A stretch of DNA of 64,000 nucleotides. Origin: Deltaproteobacteria bacterium. Lineage in GTDB: Bacteria; Myxococcota; Kuafuiibacteriia; Kuafuiibacteriales; Kuafuiibacteriaceae. Position 1 is the stretch's first letter. The number at the start of each line of letters is the position of its first letter. The translations under genes and the position numbers were made by a program. Below are positions 54,481 to 64,000 of the stretch, piece after piece. Location: contig JACKEN010000021.1 of NCBI GenBank assembly GCA_020632995.1, positions 1-64,000 on the forward strand, read 5' to 3'. The notes beneath the pieces are model-generated. The model saw only the letters and a program-made list of their open reading frames with translations. It searched no databases and was not told the DNA's origin.

Positions 54481-55439
54481 GCCGGGACCTCCACCCCCGC
54501 GAGCACCGCCTCCACCAGCTGGCGCGCGCTCTGCCCGCCGTAGCGGGCCTGGTGGCTGAGCCGGAGCCGGTGCGCGAGCACCGGGACCGCGAGGGCCTGC
54601 ACGTCCTGGGGCGAGACCCAGGCGCGCCCCTCGAGGAGGGCCCGGGCCTGGCTGGCCCGGAACAGGGCGAGGGCGCCGCGGGGGCTCACCCCCTGCTCGA
54701 GGTCCCGGTGGTCGCGGGTCGCGCGCACCACCCGCAGCAGGTACAGGCCCACGTCCTCGCGCACCGTCACCGCGCGGGTGGCCTCTTGCAGGGCGCGCAC
54801 CTGGGCCGCGTCGGCCACCGCGGGCACCGCGTCGAGGGGGTCGACGGTGCGGCGATCGAAGAGCACCTCGAGCTCCTCGCGCTCATCCGGGTAGCCCATC
54901 GAGACGCGGACCCGGAAGCGGTCCAGCTGGGCCTCGGGGAGGGGGTAGGTGCCCTGGAACTCGGTGGGGTTCTGGGTGGCGATGACGAAGAACGGAGCGG
55001 GGAGGGGGCGGGTGGTGCCGTCGAGGGTCACCTGCTTCTCGCTCATCGCCTCGAGCAAGGCGGATTGCGTTCGGGGGGAGGCGCGGTTGATCTCGTCCGC
55101 GAGCAGGATCTGGGTGAAGATCGGCCCCGGCCGGAAGTCGAAGCTGCCGTCCCGGGGGTCGAGCACGCTGGAGCCCAGGATGTCGGCGGGGAGGAGGTCA
55201 GGGGTGAACTGCACCCGGTGGAACTCCATCGCGAGGGCTTTCGCGAGGGCCTTCGCGAGGGTGGTCTTCCCCACCCCGGGCACGTCCTCCACCAGGACGT
55301 GCCCGTCGCTCAGGATGCCGACGAGCATCAGCTCGATGGCCTCGGACTTGCCCCGGATCACCTTGCCCAGGGCGGCCCGCAGGGGGGCCAGGATCGCTTG
55401 GGGGTCGGAGGAGGTGGTCAACGCGCTGGAGGTTGCCAT
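54477..55439 (-). CDS. MoxR-family AAA+ ATPase
   Basis: A 320-residue MoxR chaperone-type ATPase. Walker A is VLVEDVPGVGKTTLAKALAK, Walker B ILLADEINRASPRTQSALLE, sensor 1 IATQNPTEFQGTYPLPEAQL, and an arginine-finger region follows (DRFRVRVSMGYPD). ATG 55439 starts the protein, with the operon's promoter upstream (55440-55506). First gene of the three-gene MoxR-DUF58-TgpA operon; the partners are translationally coupled. It contains an exact dispersed palindrome (55055-55068). Its upstream region abuts the left 87-bp direct repeat. Confidence 0.94.
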   Translation of the reverse strand: MATSSALTTSSDPQAILAPLRAALGKVIRGKSEAIELMLVGILSDGHVLVEDVPGVGKTTLAKALAKALAMEFHRVQFTPDLLPADILGSSVLDPRDGSFDFRPGPIFTQILLADEINRASPRTQSALLEAMSEKQVTLDGTTRPLPAPFFVIATQNPTEFQGTYPLPEAQLDRFRVRVSMGYPDEREELEVLFDRRTVDPLDAVPAVADAAQVRALQEATRAVTVREDVGLYLLRVVRATRDHRDLEQGVSPRGALALFRASQARALLEGRAWVSPQDVQALAVPVLAHRLRLSHQARYGGQSARQLVEAVLAGVEVPA

Positions 55440-55506
55440 GGAACGGACCTGGCGACGAACCCCGCCGCCGCGGCCCTCCCACTACCTCCCGCGGGGTGTG
55501 TCTATT

Positions 55507-55593
55507 CCGCCCCACATGGCCATGCGTCGAACATCTCGATCATGAGTGTCTCGAGCGGGCCGAACCTTCAGGAAAAAGCGACCGGCGCTCCAG
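55507..55593. repeat. 87-bp direct repeat, left copy
   Basis: Same length and orientation as 57504-57590 with only about six substitutions; it begins CCGCCCCACATGGCCA and ends GCTCCAG. It lies between the MoxR start and the protease. In the right copy, the last 12 bases are the final codons of the DUF362 gene, so this left copy carries a displaced piece of that gene's end. Confidence 0.9.
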
Positions 55594-55663
55594 AGGGCCG
55601 AGGAGGCCGGGAAATCGGGTGCCCACGGTCAGGTTTCCGGCCCACGCCGCATACCGGGTCAAG

Positions 55664-57480
55664 GTGGATGTCCTCGCCCTCCTCCTGCTGGGTTCGCCCC
55701 TCGTCACGTCCGTCTCCTCGTTCGAGGTGAACGTCGCGCTCGGTGTCGCCTTCGAGCCGAACACGGTCGTGCTGAAGTCCAACCCCGGGTCTTCGCCGCA
55801 GCACCTCCAGGGCGAGGCTCGCGCTCGGGGCTGCGGCACGCCGCGGCGCCTGTCGCCAGGTCGCCCATACTTCGTCGCGCGCTGCTCGGGCGCGGTCGGG
55901 ATGCATGACCTCATCGCGAGCTGGTCGAGCTCGCAGGCGATCGCCTGGGCGGAGCCGAACTACGCGGGCGTCCAGCACGCCACCCCCGACGACCTGGACG
56001 CGGAGCAGTGGTACCACCTCAACGAGGGGCAGATCGTCTATCCGAGCAACCAGACCTTCCGCCTCGAAGGGCTCCCGGACGCGGACATCGACACGGTGGA
56101 GGCCTGGGACCTGACGACCGGCGACCCATCGGTGGTCATCGCCATCGTCGACTCCGGGGTCGACGTCGAGCACCCCGAGCTCGTCGACCACATCTGGACC
56201 AACCCCGGCGAGGACTGCACGAACGGGATCGACGACGACGGCAACGGCTATGTCGACGACTGCCACGGCTGGGACACCGGAGACGACGACCCTGACGCGT
56301 CGGTGGTGGACATGGTCGACGCCCCCGAGTGCGGGCGCGCGCACGGCACCCAGGTCGCGGGCACGGCCAGCGCCACCGGCGACAACGGGATCGACGTCGT
56401 CGGCGTCGACTGGCATGCGCGCATCATGCCGCTCGCGGTCGCGACCACCTCCACGACGGGGTGCAGGGCCTATGACGCTGCCGCGGTCGAGGCTCTGCTG
56501 TACGCGATCGACAACGGCGCCGACGTCGTCAACATCTCGCTCGGGTACCCGGTGCGTCAGTCGATGTTGTGGCAGGAGGTCGCCCGGAGCGCGGACGCCG
56601 CTGGCGCCCTGATCGTCACGTCGGCTGGGAACCTGGGCCGCGAGGTCGACGACAACAGCGCCTATCCCCAGTCCCTCGAGTTCGAAAACCTGATCGTGGT
56701 CGGCAACACCACCAACCGCGACGAGCTGTGGTCGGGCGAGCTCAGCCCGAGCAGCTACGGCCCGCGCGTGGACATCGCGGCCCCGAACGTGGCCCACTGC
56801 AGGCCGTCATCCGCACCATCACGCCCTGAGCCCACACGGGCCCTCCGCCGCTCGCTCGGCACGTCCCAGTCGGCCCCGCTGGTGGCGGGCGCGTGGCCCT
56901 GGTGCGGGGCTTCGTGCCCGGAGCTGTCGCCTGCCGACACCAAGCGCGCCGTGCTCGAGGGGGCCTGACGTCCTGCCCGGCCTCGACTGCGCGGCGACCA
57001 CCCGCTGCGTGGCTAGGGCGGCCGCCGGCTCAACGCCCACGGCGCGTTGCTCCGGGCCCTCGAGCTCCGCCGATCCAGGGCTCGACCTCGCGGTCCTCGA
57101 GGTGGGCGAGCCGGACTGCACCGGGGCGTTCGAGGTGGACTTCGAGGTGACGGCCACCGGCTCCGCTGGACTGCGTGGCCTGAGGGCTACGATGGCGCTT
57201 GGTCGACGACGCGGGCGGCTTCGCGCTCGATCGCGCGGTGACGTTGCTCGGCGGTCTGGCGCCGGGCGAGACGGTGCGGCGTCTACGATGAGCGCGACCC
57301 TGCGCCTCGTGGGCCCTGACTGGCTGCCAGGGCGCAACGCCCGTTGCGGCACGCATCACGCTCGATGACGAGCGCGGTCCGACGTGGGCCGTCGACACGG
57401 AGCTGACCGTGCTCTGCCCCGAGCCCGACCCGGTGGCGATGCCCGACGACGGCGCGGGGTGCGTGAAGTTCCACCTACGG
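55664..57480 (+). pseudogene. Subtilisin-like (S8) serine protease, broken C-terminus
   Basis: A secreted S8 protease. GTG 55664 starts a signal peptide (VDVLALLLLGSPLVTS). A propeptide-like part is followed by the catalytic Asp (VIAIVDSGVDVEHPEL, about residue 162), His (GRAHGTQVAGTASA, about 226) and Ser (GTSQSAPLVAG, usual GTSMAAP). Between His and Ser the frame shifts near 56790 (GPLQAVIRTITP in another frame), and after Ser more indels occur; one frame stops at 56967. Beyond it, pieces of a C-terminal domain remain in three frames (LNAHGALLRALELR; GLDLAVLEVGEPDCTGAFEV; SATLRLVGPDWLPG; WAVDTELTVLCPEPDPV). The many breaks suggest decay. The gene is bracketed by 87-bp direct repeats. Confidence 0.75.
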
Positions 57481-57503
57481 CTCTGCGGTGAGCCCTACGA
57501 ATC

Positions 57504-57578
57504 CCGCCCCACATGGCCACGCGTCGAACATCTCGATCATGAGTGTCTCGAGCGGGCCGAACCTTCAGGAAAAAGTGA

Positions 57579-57590
<12 letters not shown>
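57504..57590. repeat. 87-bp direct repeat, right copy
   Basis: Partner of 55507-55593, 1997 bp away. It overlaps the end of the DUF362 gene (57579-57590), which suggests this is the original site and that the left copy arose when the protease segment was inserted or duplicated. Confidence 0.9.
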
Positions 57591-59138
<1,548 letters not shown>

Positions 59139-59250
59139 GATCTAGGTGGATCTCCTGATCTGAGGGGCCCGGCGACGCTAAACGCTTGCAACTTCGGGCT
59201 CGCCTGGTAGAAGGTCCGCCGCCCGACACGGACACGAAGAGACAGCGACC

Positions 59251-59556
59251 ATGGCCAAGACCTCGAAGATCAACCACAACAACAAGCGCAAGGATATGGT
59301 TGCGCGCTACGCCGAGCGCCGCGCCGAGCTGAAGGCCATCATCCAGAGCCCGAAGTCCTCCGAGGAGGAGGTGGCCGAGGCCGTGGTCAAGCTGGACCAG
59401 CTGCCCCGCAACTCGAGCAAGGTCCGCGTGCGCAACCGCTGCGCCCTGACCGGTCGCCCCCGCGCCTACTACCGCAAGTTCGGCCTCTGCCGCGTCGCCA
59501 TCCGCGACCTCGGCCTCGCGGGCCAGATCGCCGGCCTCAAGAAGGCCAGCTGGTAG
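59251..59556 (+). CDS. rpsN: Ribosomal protein S14, long zinc-free form
   Basis: 101 residues: MAKTSKINHNNKRKDMVARY at the start, LPRNSSKVRVRNRCALTGRP in the middle, YYRKFGLCRVAIRDLGLAGQ near the end. This is the long form that lacks the CXXC-CXXC zinc ribbon of the short S14 found in ribosomal operons of many bacteria. It stands alone here, between DUF362 and an unrelated lipoprotein gene, outside any ribosomal operon. Zinc-free paralogues are often switched on by Zur under zinc shortage, but no clear Zur box was seen in the 110-bp upstream gap, so it may equally be the only S14 of this genome. Confidence 0.95.
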   Translation: MAKTSKINHNNKRKDMVARYAERRAELKAIIQSPKSSEEEVAEAVVKLDQLPRNSSKVRVRNRCALTGRPRAYYRKFGLCRVAIRDLGLAGQIAGLKKASW

Positions 59557-59616
59557 ACCGCCCCTGGCCGGCGCTCACGCCGGCCCTCTCCGCCAGGCTT
59601 CGCCCCGCTTGCGCCA

Positions 59617-60393
59617 TCACTGCGCGAGCGGCGCCACTGCGTCCTCGATCCCGGCCTGCACCGTCTCCGGAGCGCAGTCGCTCCGCACCGTGCGCGCGCG
59701 CTCGGTGATCCCGGTGGCCATGTCGTCCAGCTCGAGGACCACGCTGCACCGCGCCTCCTCCTGCGCGAGGGTCACCGTCAGCACCTTGTTGGCGCGGACC
59801 TCGCTCCCCACCGCCCGGGCGCAAGCCTTGTTGCACCGGCCGGCCTTGTCGTGCTCCGCGGTCGCCTCCGCCACCGCGCCGGGGGGCACCACCGCGAACC
59901 GGATCCCGAGCCGCGCCACCAGGTAGTCGCCGAGGTCCAGCCGCGCCTCGGGGGTCAGCACCCCCTCGGGGTCCTGCACCGCCAGGATGGCGAGGCGCCG
60001 CGCCCCCGCGTCGAGATCCCCCGGCACCGGCTCCGGCCCCGACAGGGCGCGGCAGTGGTCGTACTCGGCGCGCAGGATGGCCAGCTCGGTCTGGCGGGCC
60101 GAGATGTCGTTCAGGGCCTCCTGGAACTCCGCCTGGCTGGCCCAGCGCCCCTGGGCCCGGGACCGGAGCTCCGCCAGGGCCTCGGCCAGGGCGCGCGCCC
60201 TCATCGCCACCGGGTCGTCACCCTCGACGCAGCGCTTGTGCATGGGGGCGTCCTGGGCCAGCTGCGCCGCCCCCTCCGCCAGCCCGGTGACGTGGTCGGC
60301 CACCACCTTGGTGTGGAGCTCGGACACCGGGCTGGTGGCGCAAGCAAGCAGGCTTGCGCACAGCAGGGCGGGGGCGGCGCGGGCGAGGTTCAC
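59617..60393 (-). CDS. Lipoprotein of unknown function
   Basis: 258 residues from GTG 60393. The signal ends LLAC (about residue 17). The mature part is helical at first (LTKVVADHVTGLAEGAAQLA-type, LAEALAELRSRAQGRWASQA), then has a Cys-containing segment (DKAGRCNKACARAVGSEVRA, EEARCSVVLELDDMATGITE). It resembles proteins that sense or scaffold at the envelope, but no family is recognised. GTG 60393 overlaps the stop of the biotin carboxylase gene (GTGA), so it is translated from the same mRNA. It contains two exact dispersed palindromes (59821-59834 and 60344-60357). Confidence 0.78.
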   Translation of the reverse strand: MNLARAAPALLCASLLACATSPVSELHTKVVADHVTGLAEGAAQLAQDAPMHKRCVEGDDPVAMRARALAEALAELRSRAQGRWASQAEFQEALNDISARQTELAILRAEYDHCRALSGPEPVPGDLDAGARRLAILAVQDPEGVLTPEARLDLGDYLVARLGIRFAVVPPGAVAEATAEHDKAGRCNKACARAVGSEVRANKVLTVTLAQEEARCSVVLELDDMATGITERARTVRSDCAPETVQAGIEDAVAPLAQ

Positions 60394-63242
60394 GACCCGA
60401 TGATCTGCGCGAGGTAGCTGTCGGTGTGGGCCTTCTTCTCGGCCGCCACCACCTTGGGATCGCGCTCCACCACGCGCTCGTCGGGGGTCACCTTGAACAG
60501 GGTCTGGCCCTTGTGGACGATGATCCCGTCGCCCTCGACCAGCACCTGGTCCACCGTACCCGAGAACGGCGCCGGCACCCGGTTGAACATCTTCATCACC
60601 TCGATGATGTAGAGGGTCTGGCCCTTCTCGAAGTGCTCGCCGGCCGAGATGAAGGCTGGCTTGCCGGGGGCCTCCTGCGCGTAGAACATGCCGCCGGTCA
60701 CCGCCACCACCTCGTCCGCCTTGGTGGCGGGCGGCGGGGCGAGGACCTTCTTCATGTCCGCCTGCAGCTTGGGGTCGAGCAGGCGCTCGGGGATGGTGCA
60801 GGACAGGTCGTCCTCGACCTTCAGCTCCCAGAAGCCGGTGTGCTCGCCCACGAGGGGCAGGATCCCCAGCACCTCGAGCCCCAGCTGGTGCCCGGCGTGG
60901 GCCCCCCGCACCCGGGCCCACGTCTCGGCGTCGAAGCCGTCGGCGGGGTTGGGGTCGCGCAGGCGGGCGTCCAGGGCGCGGAAGTCCAGCAGACCCAGCC
61001 GGGTCTCGAGGGCGTCGTAGAACGCCAGGGCGGTCTTCAGGAGCGCCTCGTCGTGCGGCCAGATCAGGTGGGCGGGCGGGGCGCCGGGGCGCCGCTCCAT
61101 GTTGAGGTAGTGGTAGGTGTCCCAGAGCACCCGCACCGGGTTGTCGAGCCACTCGAGCTTTCCGTCGGAGATCTGGTACCGGTGCCGGTTGAGCGAGAGC
61201 CAGCCCGAGAGCACGTGGGGGTGCTCGAGGAGGCCGTCCAGCGGCCGCTGGAGCAGGGTCTCCTTCAGGACGAAGGCTTCCATCATCGCCGACGCCACCT
61301 CGGGGTTGGCGGCGGAGGCCTTGTGGCGCCGGATGATGTTCTGCCACGCGTAGGCGACGTCGAGCTGGCTGGCCTCGTGCCGGAGCAAGCCAACCTGCGT
61401 CAGGTACGGCACCACGAAGCGGGTGGTCGGCTTCGCCATCACGTTCTGGCCCCGGAACCAGTTCACCAGCCCGTAGTGGAACTCGAGGTTGGTGGCCACG
61501 TCGAAGCCGCGGATCTTCGAGACGCGCAGGATCTCGGCCAGCCGGTCGTAGCTGTGCACCCGATCGTCACCGCAGGTCACCAGGAGCGCGATGTTGGAGT
61601 CGTAGGCCCCCGCCACCTTGTAGCGCATGAACAGACCGGTGTCGGGGTGCTTCCTGCAGATGCCCTGGTCGTCGCGGATCTCCTGCTCGACCGGGTCGGA
61701 CCACGAGATGATCGTGCCGCCCGCGTGGGGGGACAGCGAGTCGTCGGTGGCGTTGAGGCGGGACTCCACCCCCGAGCCGAAGCGGTTCGTGCGTTCGGGC
61801 TTGGGGAGGCGCCGCTTGTGCCGGGCCAACAGCGCCATCGCCTCCACCAGGGACTCCACGTCGAAGTAGTCGGTGGCGTCGTGGGGGTTGCGGAAGCGCA
61901 GGGTGTAGCAGAGCTCGGTGACCCGGTGCTCCACCTGGATCCGGGTGTTGACCTCCATGAAGTAGTGGCGGTCGCCCTCCACGATGCACTCGAAGGTGGA
62001 GGCGGAGTCCAGCTTCACCGCGCGCCCGAAGCGCGCGCCCTCGGCCTCCATCTTGGTCAGGACCCCGAGGTCCGACTCCAGCACCGTGGCCTCGGTTTCG
62101 CGGCCGGCGGCCCGGGCGCGGCTGATCGCGTCCCGCAGGCCCTCCTGCGTCACCGAGACCTCGAGGAGCTTCTGCTCGTGCATCTGCAGCGAGCAGTCGC
62201 GCCCGCCGAGGGCCACGCACCAGTCGCCGTTGCCCACCAGCTGGATCTCGTTGTGCCGGGTCTGCTCGATGTTGAGCTCGAGGAGGATGTTCTTGTTGTC
62301 ACCCACCCCGGTGGCCTTCACCTCCGACAGCACCTCGCGCGCCTTCTCGGGGGCGGGGGCCGCGGCCTCGGCGGCCCGGGACTCGATGGTGCCCGCGCCC
62401 TCGGGGGCGGGGCCCTGCAAGATACGTTGCCCCTTTCCGCCGCCGCCGCCGATCGCCTTCAGGCGCACCCGGCGGCCGGGGTGCTTGATGAAGAGCTGGG
62501 TGACCTCGTGCTCGATCTGGGCGCACAGCTCGTCGATCGAGTACAGGTCGATGCCCTTGGCGTAGCTCGCGTTGAGCACCTGGTCCGCGAGGTCTTCCAG
62601 CGACACGCCGTCGCCGAAGGCGCTCGCCGGCACCGCGAGCTTCTGCTCGCGCACCACCGCCTGGAGCGCCTCCCGGCTCGGGTGCTTCTTCAGCAGGAGC
62701 CGGGTGGTGACGTCGTCCACGCCGGGGGTGACGCTGACGTTCTCCTTCAGGGCGGTGCGCTTGGCCTCGTCCTTCTGACCCGCCGCACGGACGGTGTGGC
62801 TGCATGGGCCGATGAAGCTGAGGCCGGCCTCCTCGAGGGCGGAGACCAGCGCCTCGTCCTCGGCCATGAAGCCGTAGCCGGCGAAGACGCTGTCGTAGCC
62901 GTAGGTCCTCGCGATGCCCACGATCTGCTGGATGCGGGCCGCGCGCTCCTCCTTCGAGGCGCCGGTGTAGTCCGGCACCCGATGCACGTGCTCCCACGAC
63001 ACCTGGCGCAGCTCGGGGGCCAGGGCGTGCGGGTAGACGATGGAGTCCTTCTCGGACAGGAGGATGCCCACGTGGGTCATGCCCATCTCGTGGAAGACGT
63101 CGATGGCCTCCTTGCGGATGGGGCCGCGGCAGATGATCAGGGGCCGCATCTGGTCGCACGCGAAGGAGCGCACCCACTGCGACTCGGACTCGGCCAGGCG
63201 CCGGTCCCGATGGATGAGGGGGTTGTGTTCGTAGCGGTTCAC
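60390..63242 (-). CDS. Biotin carboxylase / BCCP alpha subunit of an acyl-CoA carboxylase
   Basis: A 950-residue protein. ATP-grasp biotin carboxylase domain: GYGFMAEDEALVSALEEAGL, KAIGGGGGKGQRIL (glycine loop), EIQLVGNGDWCVALGGRDCS, MEVNTRIQVEHRVTELCYTL. A helical linker (about 560-770) follows, then a C-terminal biotinyl domain with the biotin site VMKMF (Lys near 882). The usual acetyl/propionyl-CoA carboxylase alpha is about 660 residues, so the linker is long. The next gene upstream on the same strand is the carboxyltransferase; together they form an acyl-CoA carboxylase. Which acyl-CoA is used is not determined. Start ATG 63242. It contains an exact dispersed palindrome (62417-62430). 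Confidence 0.93.
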   Translation of the reverse strand: MNRYEHNPLIHRDRRLAESESQWVRSFACDQMRPLIICRGPIRKEAIDVFHEMGMTHVGILLSEKDSIVYPHALAPELRQVSWEHVHRVPDYTGASKEERAARIQQIVGIARTYGYDSVFAGYGFMAEDEALVSALEEAGLSFIGPCSHTVRAAGQKDEAKRTALKENVSVTPGVDDVTTRLLLKKHPSREALQAVVREQKLAVPASAFGDGVSLEDLADQVLNASYAKGIDLYSIDELCAQIEHEVTQLFIKHPGRRVRLKAIGGGGGKGQRILQGPAPEGAGTIESRAAEAAAPAPEKAREVLSEVKATGVGDNKNILLELNIEQTRHNEIQLVGNGDWCVALGGRDCSLQMHEQKLLEVSVTQEGLRDAISRARAAGRETEATVLESDLGVLTKMEAEGARFGRAVKLDSASTFECIVEGDRHYFMEVNTRIQVEHRVTELCYTLRFRNPHDATDYFDVESLVEAMALLARHKRRLPKPERTNRFGSGVESRLNATDDSLSPHAGGTIISWSDPVEQEIRDDQGICRKHPDTGLFMRYKVAGAYDSNIALLVTCGDDRVHSYDRLAEILRVSKIRGFDVATNLEFHYGLVNWFRGQNVMAKPTTRFVVPYLTQVGLLRHEASQLDVAYAWQNIIRRHKASAANPEVASAMMEAFVLKETLLQRPLDGLLEHPHVLSGWLSLNRHRYQISDGKLEWLDNPVRVLWDTYHYLNMERRPGAPPAHLIWPHDEALLKTALAFYDALETRLGLLDFRALDARLRDPNPADGFDAETWARVRGAHAGHQLGLEVLGILPLVGEHTGFWELKVEDDLSCTIPERLLDPKLQADMKKVLAPPPATKADEVVAVTGGMFYAQEAPGKPAFISAGEHFEKGQTLYIIEVMKMFNRVPAPFSGTVDQVLVEGDGIIVHKGQTLFKVTPDERVVERDPKVVAAEKKAHTDSYLAQIIGS

Positions 63243-63263
63243 GGTGTCGACTCGCTATTCTTC

Positions 63264-64000
63264 TCAGTGGAACTCGCGCTGGACGCCGACCATGGCGCTG
63301 GGGGTGTAGTGGCGCATGAGGAAGTCCACCTCGCGCGCGAGCTCCCGGCGGAGGTCGTTCGGCATCACCAGCCGGGAGATCGACCCCAGGCTCAGCGCCT
63401 CCCGCGGGTTCATCAGCTCCCGCTCGTAGCGGAGGTTGAGCTTGCCCTCCTCGGCCTTGAGCCAGGCCGCCACCTGGGCCGGATCCTCGCCCGCCTTCTC
63501 GCGCGCCGCGGCGGTGGAGCGGATGCTCCTGAGCTCGGGCTTGTAGACGAACTCCTTGCCGGCCGGGCCCATCACCGCCACCCGGGTGGTGGGCAGCGCG
63601 AGCACCACGTCGGCGCCGGTCGGGTAGTTGTTGAAGGACGCGTACGCGCCGCCGAAGGCGTTCCGGATCAGCAGCAGGATGCGCGGCGTGCGGACGTCCA
63701 CGATCGCGTCGAGCATGGCGCGGCCCGCGTGCACGATGCCGCGGCTCTCCTGCTCCTTGCCGGGCAGGAACCCGGTGGTGTCCTCCATGAACAGGATCGG
63801 GATGTTGTAGATGTTGCAGAACCGGATGAAGCGCGCGTTCTTGAACGCGGCGTCCACGTCGATCTGCCCCGAGGCCACGGCGGAGTTGTTGGCCACGAAG
63901 CCCACCACGTGCCCGCCCATGCGCCCGAAGGCGGTGATGGTGTTGCGGGCCCGTTGGGGCTGCACCTCGAAGTAGTCCCCGTAGTCGCAGAGCTGCTGGA
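63264..64000 (-). CDS. Acyl-CoA carboxylase, carboxyltransferase (beta) subunit, N-terminus cut by window edge
   Basis: At least 245 C-terminal residues of a propionyl/acetyl-CoA carboxylase carboxyltransferase. It has GGHVVGFVANNSAVASGQID, FIRFCNIYNIPILFMEDTTG, GRAMLDAIVDVRTPRILLLI, RNAFGGAYASFNN (the oxyanion-type motif) and AVMGPAGKEFVYKPEL. The frame is open to the last base (LCDYGDYFEVQPQ), so the start lies outside. It is 21 bp upstream of the biotin carboxylase gene on the minus strand and is co-transcribed with it. Confidence 0.93.
   Translation of the reverse strand, partial: QQLCDYGDYFEVQPQRARNTITAFGRMGGHVVGFVANNSAVASGQIDVDAAFKNARFIRFCNIYNIPILFMEDTTGFLPGKEQESRGIVHAGRAMLDAIVDVRTPRILLLIRNAFGGAYASFNNYPTGADVVLALPTTRVAVMGPAGKEFVYKPELRSIRSTAAAREKAGEDPAQVAAWLKAEEGKLNLRYERELMNPREALSLGSISRLVMPNDLRRELAREVDFLMRHYTPSAMVGVQREFH

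Noticed and set aside
59140..59250. Zur box upstream of S14
   Set aside because: No inverted repeat resembling a Zur site was found; only a TTGCAA-containing stretch near 59189.
59286..59301. GCAAGGATATGGTTGC in rpsN as another copy of the dispersed palindrome
   Set aside because: The spacer is eight, not six, bases.

Overview
The window is high-GC bacterial chromosome (roughly 70 % G+C by eye). The gene content suggests a Myxococcota-type (former deltaproteobacterial) genome. The signs are many predicted lipoproteins, Asn-rich spacers after lipoboxes, Cys-rich repeat lipoproteins, a Hanks-type kinase with a PEGA tail beside a TPR/two-TM protein, multihaem cytochromes, and a stand-alone 101-residue S14. 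The assignment is inference; there is no rRNA or other phylogenetic marker. No tRNA, rRNA, CRISPR array or transposase gene was seen.

Layout. 0-6 kb (minus strand): a lipoprotein alpha/beta hydrolase (cut by the window edge) behind a broken TetR gene, a LysM/lytic-transglycosylase protein, and a large dihaem cytochrome/beta-propeller lipoprotein. 6-10.6 kb: a cassette of a Cys-rich lipoprotein, a TPR protein and a Ser/Thr kinase, bracketed by two 135-bp direct repeats that carry a LysR promoter and start. The right copy drives a near full-length LysR gene, the left a 32-codon remnant. 11.6-18 kb: four tightly packed plus-strand genes (two unknown, a coiled-coil NYN nuclease, a Nudix-like protein). 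18-31 kb: TetR, a TPR lipoprotein divergent from mutS2, and a TetR/MFP/RND efflux operon whose RND pump reads in frame into a TolC-type outer-membrane factor; then an M16 protease and a Met/Cys gamma-synthase. 31-37.9 kb: lipoproteins, a MauG/CcpA dihaem peroxidase behind a possible Fur site, thioredoxin reductase, a 2-oxoacid dehydrogenase E1 beta, and an acyltransferase-like protein. 37.9-41.8 kb: a lower-GC patch of small genes (GNAT, Nudix, DUF4240), a Gly/Ala-rich repeat protein and an orphan CcdA-like antitoxin. 41.7-47.1 kb: TerC, envelope proteins and small secreted proteins. 47.3-50.6 kb: a 25-haem lipoprotein plus a NapC/NirT-like multihaem protein. 50.6-55.4 kb: a YcxB-like protein and a TgpA-transglutaminase/DUF58/MoxR operon. 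55.5-57.6 kb: a decayed subtilisin flanked by 87-bp direct repeats. 57.6-64 kb: DUF362, S14, a lipoprotein, and biotin carboxylase/BCCP plus carboxyltransferase of an acyl-CoA carboxylase (cut by the window end).

The most striking whole-window signal is a dispersed bipartite palindrome, GCAA-N6-TTGC. There are 18 exact copies and more than 25 one-mismatch copies, all exact ones inside genes, where they use codons that are rare in this genome. It looks like a highly iterated palindrome, perhaps a methylation or nucleoid-protein target.

Several genes (about a dozen) are interrupted by apparent single-base losses, mostly in G or C runs. Many are likely sequencing/assembly errors, so frameshifted genes are listed at full span with the break noted.
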